DNA of 59,414 bases, taken from JBGCDD01 sp045105075. GTDB lineage: Bacteria > Pseudomonadota > Alphaproteobacteria > Rhodobacterales > Rhodobacteraceae. Positions 17,238 to 26,400 of the stretch are shown piece by piece (positions within the stretch are counted from its first letter, which is position 1; each line of letters opens with the position of its first letter). The notes beneath the pieces were generated by a model that made no database searches, had not been told where the DNA came from, and saw only the letters and a list, made by a program, of their open reading frames with translations. The position numbers and the translations under genes were made by a program. The stretch lies in NCBI GenBank assembly GCA_045105075.1, contig JBGCDD010000110.1:1-59414 (forward strand), read 5' to 3'.

Positions 17238-17936
17238 TTAACGGGGGAAAACGGTCAAGGCCGTCACGATCAACCCGCGTTCCGAAGCAAATCCACCAAC
17301 CAGCGAACTGTTACGCGCGAAAGGACCAGTGTCTTGTGTAAAACGGGCAGAAAACCGGTTTTTGCCTAAATCCAAAGCGATTTCAAAACGATCGAACCCA
17401 AGCAAACATTTGCTGAGCGGATATTGCGCTTTGAACGCTGTTTCCTTGGCGCTGAAGATCAGTTTCGCATGCAGCGTGCTTTCGTTTGCTGGAAATTGCG
17501 CAAGCCATTTCCGTTCGGCTGCGGTGCACACGATGTCAAAAAGATCAGGGTCCAGACCGGTGCGTTCTTCCACATCGACGCCCAAACTTGTGCAATCCTG
17601 CGCCCGGGCAAGGGCCGCGATGCAGCAGGTTTGGGAATGCGAAAGACTGCCCACAAGCCCAGGCGGCCAAATCGGGGCGCGATCCGTTCCCATCAACACC
17701 GGGCTGATCGGCTTGTTCAGCTTTGCCATCGCACGCCGTGCCGCGCTGCGCCCGGCTGCAAAAGCGCGCTGTCGCGCAGGAACGGCGCGTTGCAGGGCGG
17801 CGGATTCCTGTTCCAGAACCCGGTGATGGGGCGCGCGCGGATCGGTGACGCTGATCGCGACACAGGGGTCAAACAGCGCGCCGGCAAGCGTCTCGCCGAT
17901 TTGAACAGGTGTTTCAAACTGGGTTGCGTGGATCAT
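17238..17936 (-). CDS. 4'-phosphopantetheinyl transferase, Sfp/EntD type
   Basis: A 232-residue cytoplasmic enzyme that transfers 4'-phosphopantetheine from coenzyme A to a conserved serine of carrier domains. The Mg-binding GVDVEER (Asp121, Glu123) and FSAKETAFKAQYP (161-173) motifs are intact, and GSLSH lies at 96-100. Length is typical of Sfp-type enzymes. The start overlaps the stop of the adenylation protein gene (ATGA), so it is translated with its likely client; the targets would be Ser1442 of that protein and Ser1812 of the polyketide synthase. Its presence shows the assembly line is likely meant to be active. Confidence 0.92.
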   Translation of the reverse strand: MIHATQFETPVQIGETLAGALFDPCVAISVTDPRAPHHRVLEQESAALQRAVPARQRAFAAGRSAARRAMAKLNKPISPVLMGTDRAPIWPPGLVGSLSHSQTCCIAALARAQDCTSLGVDVEERTGLDPDLFDIVCTAAERKWLAQFPANESTLHAKLIFSAKETAFKAQYPLSKCLLGFDRFEIALDLGKNRFSARFTQDTGPFARNSSLVGGFASERGLIVTALTVFPR

Positions 17937-20900
17937 CCTGTCCGCTCCCGTCGCCCGGCCCGCATGGCGCGGCGTTTCGACATGGTCGCGTCACGTTCGG
18001 GCGCGCTGACGCTGGGCTGTGCGGGCTCTGGTGCTGGCGCGCCTTGCACGTGATTGGCCAAGGCCGACAATGTCGGAAAGCGGAAGATGTCGGTGATCGA
18101 CAGTTTCGCAAGCCCCAGTGTGCTGCGAATTTCCCGGTGGGCCTGAACCGCCAGCAGCGAATGCCCGCCAAGCGCAAAAAAATTGTCGTCTGGGCGAATG
18201 TCGCTCACGCCCAAAACTTGCGACCAGATCTTTGCAATACCTGCCTCGATGCCGTCGGCAGGGGCCGAGGCGGCGAGGCGCGGCGCACGGAGCTGAGTTG
18301 GCTCAGGCAGCGCGTTGCGGTCGATTTTCTTGTTTGGAGTCAGTGGGAACGCATCAAGCGATACGATGTCGGCGGGCACCATCACTTCGGTCAAATGTTG
18401 TGCCAGATAGGCAAGCACGGCTTTGGCATCCAATGCTGTTGAAGAGGTCACATATCCACAAAGGCGGGTATCTCCACCGCTGCGTTCGCGCGCAATGACA
18501 ACGGCCCCCGTGACACCACCATATTGGGCCAAACAGCTTTCAATCTCGCCCAACTCGATGCGTTGCCCGCGGATTTTAATCTGATGATCCGCGCGGCCCA
18601 AAAAGTCGATCTGCCCATTGGGCAGCCAGCGCACCAAGTCGCCGGTGCGATACATGCGTGCGTTGGGCGCCGTGTCAAATGGATCGGGAAGAAAACGCTC
18701 ATCGGTGAGTTCGCGCCGTTGCCAATAGCCACGCGTCACACCGTGCCCGGCGATGAACAATTCACCAGGCAGACCCGTGGCGACCGGCGCCAAATCATCG
18801 TTCAGCACATAGACTGACGTGTTGGCAATTGGCGCACCAATCGGAGCCGTGCCGCTCAGCGTGCCGGCCACACGGTCGGTTGTCGACCAGATCGTGGTTT
18901 CTGTTGGCCCGTACATGTTCAAAATCTCTGCACGGGTAAAATTGCGCACATCCTGAACCAGATCGGCCGGCAAGGCCTCGCCGCCCAACATCAGATGGCG
19001 CAAATTGCGCAGGGCGGTGCGGGCTTCGTCGTTGCTGGCGATAATGCGCGCCATGCTGGGCGTGCATTGCAAATGGGTCACCTTGTGGCGGATCACTTGC
19101 GCGGCCAGCGAAAAATCATCCGCCGCCAATTGCGTCGGTGCATTAACGCGGCGCAACACATCGGCCAGCGGTTTCAACCCCTCCAACACCACCTCTGGCG
19201 CAATGCCGTAATCAATCAGACAGGCAATTTCGCCCACGCCAATTTTCTTGAGCTGTTCTGTGCGCGCAACCGCATCGTCGATGGTGCCAAACAGCCCGGA
19301 GTCGTCAAAATACCGCTCAAACGCGAAATCCAGAATGGCCTCCATCTCATCGTCGCCAAGCCCGGCAAGGTCAACTTCGAATGGGTTGGTCGCACCTTCC
19401 GGGCGCTTGAAAGCGGGAAACGCCCAGGCATATTGTTTGATCAAACCTGCTGCACTGCGCAAATAGTCCTTCATCGGACCGCGCGCGATTTCAGCAGCTT
19501 TTTCGCGGCTCTCATCCAAATAGGTATGCAACATGACAGTGACGGTGAACGCATCCGGATCATGCCCGGCGGCGCGCAGGGCGGCGTGGTAAATCTTGAT
19601 CTTGTCGCCCACTTCGTCGATCGATTGACCCAACAAGTGGGTCAGCACATTGGCGCCAATCGCGCCAGCCTCGCGCCAAGTCTCGGGGTTGCCAGCAGTG
19701 GTGACCCACACCGGCAGCTCCTCTGAAACGGGCCGCGGTTGCGTCACAACGGCGAACATATCGCCTTTTTGTGTTGGAAATTCAACGCTGTCGCCGCGCC
19801 AAAGCTTGCGCAACATGTCAATCGATTCAAACATCGCAGGCTTGTTGGCGGGGGGGGTGTTTTCCGGGCGCAGCACAAAATCATCCGGTTGCCAGCCCGA
19901 GGCTATGGCCAGCCCGGCGCGCCCATTTGTCAGGTTGTCGATCACTGCCCATTCTTCGGCAATGCGCGCGGGATGATGCAGAGGCGCGACGCAACTGCCT
20001 GCGCGCACAGATAAATTCTGTGTCACGGCGGCCACGGCGGCGCCGGTCACCGATGGATTTGGATAGGGGCCGCCAAAGGCGTGGAAATGCCGCTCGGGGG
20101 TCCAGACCGCATTGAAACCGTTGGCGTCGGCGAATTTCGCGCCCTCAAGCAGCAGTTCGTATTTTTTCGGCCCGGCCCCGTCGTCATTGCCCCAATAGAA
20201 CAAATTGAAATCGATGGGCGTGTCCGACACGGTTATGGCGCTCTGGGACACTGCCGCGCGGTTGTCATCGCCGCCCAGCACCACTTTGTAGCCGCGTGAC
20301 AGGGTGTAAAACAGTTCCAGCACCGAGATGTCGAAAGACAGGCTGGTGACGGCCAGCCAAACCGCATCATCGCCCTGGTTAATGCGCGCATCCATGCCGG
20401 CGCAGAAATTGGCGACATTGGCGTGCTCAACCATCACGCCTTTGGGCATTCCCGTCGATCCAGACGTGTAAATCAAATAGGCCAGATCATTTGGGCCCGC
20501 GCCGCCATCTACATTTGCCCGGGCTTGGGCGGACCTATGGTTGCCATCCAGCACCAAAAGCGGCGGCGATCCTTCAGGCACATCGCCTGCCAGTTCGGGC
20601 TGTGTGATGAGCACAGCCGCCTCGCTGTCTTTGACAAAATGTGCAATGCGATCAGAAGGATAGGCTGGATCCAGCGGGACATAGGCGCCGCCGGCCTTCA
20701 TCACCGCCATAGCGGCAACCACCAAATCTGTGGTGCGGCGCAAAAACACGCCAACATGTGCGCCGCGCGCGACCCCGAGGTCACCCAATTGCGCGGCCAA
20801 AGCATTGGCCTGATCATTCAACTCAGCATAACTCAGTGCGAAATCTTCAAAGACCAGCGCTGTCTTGTCCGGCGTGCGCGCCACCTGTGCCTCGAACGCG

Positions 20901-22483
20901 CCGTGAACTGTGGTCGGGTCGTAGTCCAGCTGAGTTTGGTTAACAGACTTGATCAAATCGTCGTGCTCGGGCGAAGGCAAGGCGGGATGCGACCCGCCGG
21001 CGCGCACCATCGCCACCAATCGATCCGCCAACATTTGGGCAGCTTGTGCATCAATGCGCGTGACGTCATAGCTCAGATGAGAGGTCTCGCCCGAAATCGA
21101 CAGGGTCACAACGGTTCCCGGAATTGGTGCGTTGCCTGCGAGCGATAGGCCAAATTCCGGCAGGTCTACGCCAGAACACTGCGGATCACGCGCGATCAGG
21201 TCGGCCGCGAAACCGCCCTTTGCATCAACGTCTTCAACCAAAGCGCAAATGCGCGCGGTGGCAGCTTCCAGCCCTTCGTTTTGGGCGGAATGCACCGGCA
21301 CCCAAGGCGCCACGGCGGCGCGCGGTGCGTTTTGCAAACCCTGCGTGCTCAGCGCCAGATCGCCGTTCTGTTTTCCCGCGCTGATCAAGGCCCACCCGAG
21401 AACGATACCAATGTCAGCGGTCGTAAGGGATTGCCCCAAATCCAGCTTGGCCCATTGCGCCGCTTCGGTGGCTGGTTTGCTGAGCGGAGCGGCCAACGGC
21501 GTCATGGCGCGCAACGCGGCGCGCCATTTTGCTTCGCTGTGCGTTGTTTGGCGCAAGGCAGCTTCGCTTTCGTCGCGATCTGGTTCGGCTTTCAAATGCG
21601 TGCCAATTGCAATCAGGTCCGTGGCCACTCCGCGCCCGGTTAAATCGGTGATTTTGCCAATTTTCACAGCGCCTTCAGTGGTCGCGACCTCAAGCCCCGC
21701 GGCGGAATTTGACACCACTGTGCCTGGCGCGGCGTCGGTCTTTGCATCGCTTGGTTCAATCTGTCCAACCGCGAAATACTGGCCGCTGACATTGATCTTT
21801 GGGCACACAAGGGGGTTCCAATACCCGCCAAAGTCCAGCGCCCGCGCGAATTGAACCAGATCATTTGCACTGTGGGAAAAATCAATCACGCCCGCTGCGC
21901 CGGGCCGGTCCGCTTTGGCAAAATAGCGCCGCGTCGCCGTGCCCTGAGGCGTTTTGACCAACGTGTCGGTTTCAACAGCCGGCACGAGTTGCGCGAAACT
22001 GTCCATCGCCGCAGCATAACATTTTGAGTTCAGCGAAAACGCGGTTTCATCCGCTGCAATGTCAAAATCGGCGCGCGCGAGAATGTCACCACTGTCAATT
22101 CCGGTCTCAATCATATGCCATGTGATGCCGTGTCGGCGCGCGCCGTTGAGCAAGGCCCAAACGGGAGTGTTCAAGCCGGCATATTCGGGCAACGGTCCAT
22201 CATGGAAGTTGATGGCGCCGCGTTTGGGCAAAGCAAGAACCGCTTGGGGAATGACGCGCAAATTAGCGATGCTAAACAGCCAGTCAAAGCCAGAGTCGAC
22301 GCGGCCATCGTTCAGCGCGGTTAAATCCTCAAAGCAGGGCAAGGACTTGGCCTGCGCCCATTGCTGAATATCGTCGTCTTGGGTGATGACGGCGCCAATT
22401 CGGTGCCCGCGTTCAAGCAGCAGGTCAGCGCAGCCCACCAAAAGCGATTCGTTGCCGATGACGACACAGGAAAAGGGGGTCAT
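17933..22483 (-). CDS. NRPS initiation-type protein: formyltransferase - adenylation with inserted luciferase-like monooxygenase - carrier protein
   Basis: A 1516-residue cytoplasmic multidomain enzyme. Residues 1-300 form a formyltransferase with INFHDGPLPEYAG (Asn92, His94) and GIDSGDIL (Asp130), matching the Asn-His-Asp triad of methionyl-tRNA formyltransferase. Residues 310-500 look like a condensation-domain remnant without HHXXXDG. Adenylation follows: YTSGSTGMPKGV (672-683), FDISVLELF (717-725), NMYGPTETTI (1189-1198) and K1386. A flavin-dependent luciferase-like monooxygenase (about 755-1105) is inserted between motifs A4 and A5; this matches the MupA/Atu3671-type natural-product LLM family. 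The carrier domain has LGGHSLL (Ser1442). My reading of the specificity code, DILQMGMIWK, is closest to glycine. It would load, formylate and oxidise a starter amino acid; the product is unknown. Confidence 0.9.
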   Translation of the reverse strand: MTPFSCVVIGNESLLVGCADLLLERGHRIGAVITQDDDIQQWAQAKSLPCFEDLTALNDGRVDSGFDWLFSIANLRVIPQAVLALPKRGAINFHDGPLPEYAGLNTPVWALLNGARRHGITWHMIETGIDSGDILARADFDIAADETAFSLNSKCYAAAMDSFAQLVPAVETDTLVKTPQGTATRRYFAKADRPGAAGVIDFSHSANDLVQFARALDFGGYWNPLVCPKINVSGQYFAVGQIEPSDAKTDAAPGTVVSNSAAGLEVATTEGAVKIGKITDLTGRGVATDLIAIGTHLKAEPDRDESEAALRQTTHSEAKWRAALRAMTPLAAPLSKPATEAAQWAKLDLGQSLTTADIGIVLGWALISAGKQNGDLALSTQGLQNAPRAAVAPWVPVHSAQNEGLEAATARICALVEDVDAKGGFAADLIARDPQCSGVDLPEFGLSLAGNAPIPGTVVTLSISGETSHLSYDVTRIDAQAAQMLADRLVAMVRAGGSHPALPSPEHDDLIKSVNQTQLDYDPTTVHGAFEAQVARTPDKTALVFEDFALSYAELNDQANALAAQLGDLGVARGAHVGVFLRRTTDLVVAAMAVMKAGGAYVPLDPAYPSDRIAHFVKDSEAAVLITQPELAGDVPEGSPPLLVLDGNHRSAQARANVDGGAGPNDLAYLIYTSGSTGMPKGVMVEHANVANFCAGMDARINQGDDAVWLAVTSLSFDISVLELFYTLSRGYKVVLGGDDNRAAVSQSAITVSDTPIDFNLFYWGNDDGAGPKKYELLLEGAKFADANGFNAVWTPERHFHAFGGPYPNPSVTGAAVAAVTQNLSVRAGSCVAPLHHPARIAEEWAVIDNLTNGRAGLAIASGWQPDDFVLRPENTPPANKPAMFESIDMLRKLWRGDSVEFPTQKGDMFAVVTQPRPVSEELPVWVTTAGNPETWREAGAIGANVLTHLLGQSIDEVGDKIKIYHAALRAAGHDPDAFTVTVMLHTYLDESREKAAEIARGPMKDYLRSAAGLIKQYAWAFPAFKRPEGATNPFEVDLAGLGDDEMEAILDFAFERYFDDSGLFGTIDDAVARTEQLKKIGVGEIACLIDYGIAPEVVLEGLKPLADVLRRVNAPTQLAADDFSLAAQVIRHKVTHLQCTPSMARIIASNDEARTALRNLRHLMLGGEALPADLVQDVRNFTRAEILNMYGPTETTIWSTTDRVAGTLSGTAPIGAPIANTSVYVLNDDLAPVATGLPGELFIAGHGVTRGYWQRRELTDERFLPDPFDTAPNARMYRTGDLVRWLPNGQIDFLGRADHQIKIRGQRIELGEIESCLAQYGGVTGAVVIARERSGGDTRLCGYVTSSTALDAKAVLAYLAQHLTEVMVPADIVSLDAFPLTPNKKIDRNALPEPTQLRAPRLAASAPADGIEAGIAKIWSQVLGVSDIRPDDNFFALGGHSLLAVQAHREIRSTLGLAKLSITDIFRFPTLSALANHVQGAPAPEPAQPSVSAPERDATMSKRRAMRAGRRERTG

Positions 22484-23493
22484 TTTCTGTCCTCGATCAC
22501 AGTTTGGGGCAGCGCGGTGCGGGGCGCGCTGGCAATAGCCGATCCGAAAGCATGGCGGGTCAGATCACCGAGAAAACCGTCCGGGTCGGCTTGCGGTTTT
22601 TGCGACACCAAGCCGCGCAGTTTCCAGATCACGGCGCCTGCAATGCGTGCCGCTGTGGCCGCGCCGGCGTAAAAACGCCCGTGATTTTTGCTGAAATAGT
22701 ACATGCGCGATTGAAACCAGTAGGCTGGCGTGCGCTTCCAAAGTTTCATGCCAGTTGATGCCGAACCAATGTGCACCACTTCGCTTTTGGGCACATAGTG
22801 CACCTGCCAACCGGCGCGTTTGGCGCGCAGACACAGATCGGTTTCTTCGAAATAGAGAAAAAACGTTTCATCAAATTGGCCGATTTCGTCCAGCATTTGG
22901 CGTCGCATCATCAGGCTGGCTCCAGCCACCCAATCCACCGGGGTTTCCTGCTCTGGGATCGGCAACGCAACGATCGAGTTTTTCAAAAGCCGTGAAAAAA
23001 CGCCGGTTCGGGCGGCCATTTCGAATTCGCCAGCAATGCTGGGAAAGCGAAATGCGGTTTGGTGTGCATCGCCATCTGGCCCACGCACGAAACTGCCGGC
23101 CATGCCAACACGCGGATTGGCCAACAGCACGTCGCGCAAATGTTGGATCGCACCGGGTTCGGGCCAGGCGTCTGAATTCAAGATATAGACGTAGTCCGGG
23201 CGATCACCGCTGGATAGGCCTGCGTTAATACCGAAGTTATTGCCTGCGCCAAAGCCGCCGTTGCGCCCGGATTGCAGCACACGCACCCGATTGTCGGTCT
23301 GCAAACCGGCATTCACCACGCAGTTGCAAAGCCGCTCGTATGAGCTGTCTTGCGAATCGTTGTCGACGATGATGATTTCGCCGCCCAGCCCCTCCATCTC
23401 GCGCAGAGCCGCCTGCGCGGCCTGAAAGGCAAGTTCGGGTGTGCGGTAATTCAGCACAATGGTCAGGATCGTTGGGTTTTGCATCACACTCAC
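22480..23493 (-). CDS. Glycosyltransferase family 2, rhamnosyltransferase-like
   Basis: A 337-residue GT-A enzyme of the WbbL-like group, with TIVLNYRTPELA at the N-terminus, IIIVDNDSQDSS for the nucleotide-binding turn and a central YVYILNSDAWP metal site. The C-terminal part carries the amphipathic segment common in this group. Two starts are possible: GTG at 23493, which overlaps the stop of the polyketide synthase gene (GTGA), and ATG at 23484. The overlap favours the first and neither has a strong ribosome-binding site. A sugar transferase wedged between the PKS and NRPS genes and coupled to both suggests that the assembly-line product or its carrier is glycosylated. Confidence 0.85.
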   Translation of the reverse strand: MSVMQNPTILTIVLNYRTPELAFQAAQAALREMEGLGGEIIIVDNDSQDSSYERLCNCVVNAGLQTDNRVRVLQSGRNGGFGAGNNFGINAGLSSGDRPDYVYILNSDAWPEPGAIQHLRDVLLANPRVGMAGSFVRGPDGDAHQTAFRFPSIAGEFEMAARTGVFSRLLKNSIVALPIPEQETPVDWVAGASLMMRRQMLDEIGQFDETFFLYFEETDLCLRAKRAGWQVHYVPKSEVVHIGSASTGMKLWKRTPAYWFQSRMYYFSKNHGRFYAGAATAARIAGAVIWKLRGLVSQKPQADPDGFLGDLTRHAFGSAIASAPRTALPQTVIEDRK

Positions 23494-26400
23494 TCAGCCG
23501 CCGTGGCGCGCAACCAATCCGCTTGGGGGGCTGGCGCTTTTGCCCGTTCAGAGGTTTCGATGACCTGCTTCAACCTTGCGGCCAAAACGCTGACGTTGGG
23601 GGCCAGAACCATGCTGTCATGATCGCCCGGCACCTCGATGACTTCGGTGCGTGGCGCCCAGGCGGTCCAGGCGTTGTCAGGGTAGACATATTCGCGCTCG
23701 GTGCTGACCCATTGCCCGCCGGACACTTTCCAATGGCGATCCAATTGAGGTCGAAACAGCGCGACCGGCCCATCCCAAGGTTGCAGATCATAGCCAATCA
23801 AGGCGGTTCGGAATGCCGCTTCGATCTTTTGATTGTTGAATACAGGGGTTTGCGACAACTCGGACAAACCCGGATTGCGGCGTTTTTCAATTTCCCAGCG
23901 GATCCGGTTGCCAGCCCATTCGCCAAAGAACCGCAGGCCCTTTTCGCGCATTTCCTGGACTTTTATCATGGCTTTGTCGCGGGCGTTCAATTCCGGGCGC
24001 ACCGGCAAAGGCGTGTCCAGCAGAACCAGCTGCGCGATTTCTTCGCCCTCGGCTTCCAATTGACGCGCCATTTCATAAGCGGTGATGCCACCGCCAGAGA
24101 ACCCACCCAAAAGATAAGGACCTTCGGGTTGAATGCTGCGCAATTCGGCAATGTAATCAGCGGCGGCCTCTTGCATGTTTGTGTGTGGCGCGTCATCGCC
24201 AATCAGACCGCGCGCCTGCAGGCCGTAAACGGGACGCTCCCGTCCCAACATCAAAGCCAGATGGCGCAGATTCAAAACATTGCCAAACATTCCGGCCACA
24301 AGGAAAAAGGGCCGTTTGCTGGCGCCGGGGTTGGGGTGCAGCGTCACCAGATGTTTGCGCACCACGCTTGCGACTTGTGGCGTTTCCCCGTCGCCAAGTG
24401 CGACATCCGCGCCAGTGCGCTGGGCGATCATCGCCGCGCATTTGGCAACGCTGGGGGCCTCAAACAGCACCGAAATCGGGAACTCGACTCCAAATGCGCC
24501 TTTGATTTGCGCAAACAACCGCACCGCGATCAAAGAGTGACCGCCCAGATCAAAGAAACTGTCGTGGATGCCGACCTGTGCCACACCCAACAAAGCCTCC
24601 CACATCTTGGCAAGCGACTTTTCAATCTCGGTCTCGGGCGGCGCGTAATCCGTATCAAGATCGGGGCGCTCAAAGCTTTGACCTTCATCCGCCGGGGCGG
24701 CTGTGCTGCGATCCGCCTGCGTGATCAGCGCATTCAGATCGAGCGACGAGACAATAATCTGCGCGCCGGATTGCGCCAAGGCCCGCTCGAGCGCGGCGGG
24801 ACCTTCGGCCGCGGTGATGCCCTGGCTGATATTGTGGGCCAGACGTTGTTCATCGGCCGACAAAGGCAACGCGCTGGCGTCGCGATCAAGGCCCAGCTCG
24901 GCAGACGTGGCATCGGCGACGCTGTCCTCGGTCAGCTCAAACGCACCTTCCATCCGCTTCATCCGAAAGCCGCTAATCTCTGCCAGCACCGCGCCGTCGG
25001 GCGCAAAGAGTGTGATGTCGAATGCGACGAAACCATCGGTTGCTGCATCTTCTTGTGACAACCGCACCCAGCTGGAAATCTGTGCGGGCAACGGCGCAAA
25101 AATGCGGATATCGCCATAAGACACAGGCACCCAGAGCGACGCGCCATCATAGCTCGGGGCAAGGTTGATGGCCCAGCCTGTGGCCAGATCCATCAAGGCG
25201 GGGTGGACCAGATATCCCTGATCAAGATCGCCGCGCATGTCGGTGGGCAGGGCAAGTTTGGCCAATGCCTCTCCATCTCCAAAGGCCCGTTCTTGCAAAA
25301 CATGCCAACGCGGCCCAAAGGCCAGATGCGCCTCTTGAGGTGACATTAATCGATCGCCGTCGGTTTCCTGTGAAATCTTGGAACAGCGCTCTGCAATGGA
25401 TGACAGGTTCGCCGGGGCTTGCGCTGCGAAAGCGCCCAATTCCAGGCGCGCCTGAGCGTTCAGCTGATAGCCAGCTTCAACCCGTGTGTGGACCGAAAAA
25501 TCAAAGCCATCGTCAGAGGGTTCCAGCCGCACGACAACATCCGTCGCCTGCGCGTCCTGCGCCAAAAGCGGGCGGAAAAAATAGAGATCGCGCAACTGGA
25601 ACGGACCGGGCACACCCTGTTGTGCGAGCGCCTGTGCGGCGAGTTCGATGTATCCGGTTCCCGGCAACAATGCCTGTCCGGTTTTGGTGCGATGCTCGTT
25701 GAATATCCAGTCCTTTTGCGCGTCGTAATGTGCGAAAAACACAGGGTTTCCATGGGCATCAAAGCCGCGCTCATCCAGCAGCGGTTGCTGGGCGGGCTCG
25801 GGCGGCGTGGGGGCCGCAATGCCCTGGCGATGGGCCAGTGCCTCGGCTGCCATGCCAACATCGCCCCACACGCCCCAATTCACTGACACAACTTTGGTGG
25901 CACTGTTTTGGCGCGATTTTGCGAAGGCGTTCAAATATTCGTTGGCCGCCACATAGTCGATTTGGCCCGCAGGCCGTGTCGCGGTGCTGGAGGACGAAAA
26001 CAACACCATCAGATCGAGTGTTCCGTCTGGGAAAACGGAATCCAGCACACGCAAACCTGTGATTTTGGGCGCAAAAACCTGCGCCACATCGGCGGCTGAT
26101 TTGGTCAGGATCGGACCATCCTGAATGGTTCCTGCGCCGTGGAACACACCGTTGATCGTGCCAAATTGGGCGCGCGTGGCGTCGGCAACGGCGCGCATAT
26201 CCTCAAGATTGCACACATCGCCCGGGGCGACCAAAATCGTGCCCTCGAGCTTTTCAAGATCCTGCACCGCCAGAATGCGCGCACGGGTCACATCGCGGGG
26301 GCCGCGTTGGGCGATCACCTGATCCCAATCATCCCGCACCGGCAGCCCATTGCGGGACACCAGCACGATGTTGGCCTTGTAGCGCGTCATCAAATCGCGC

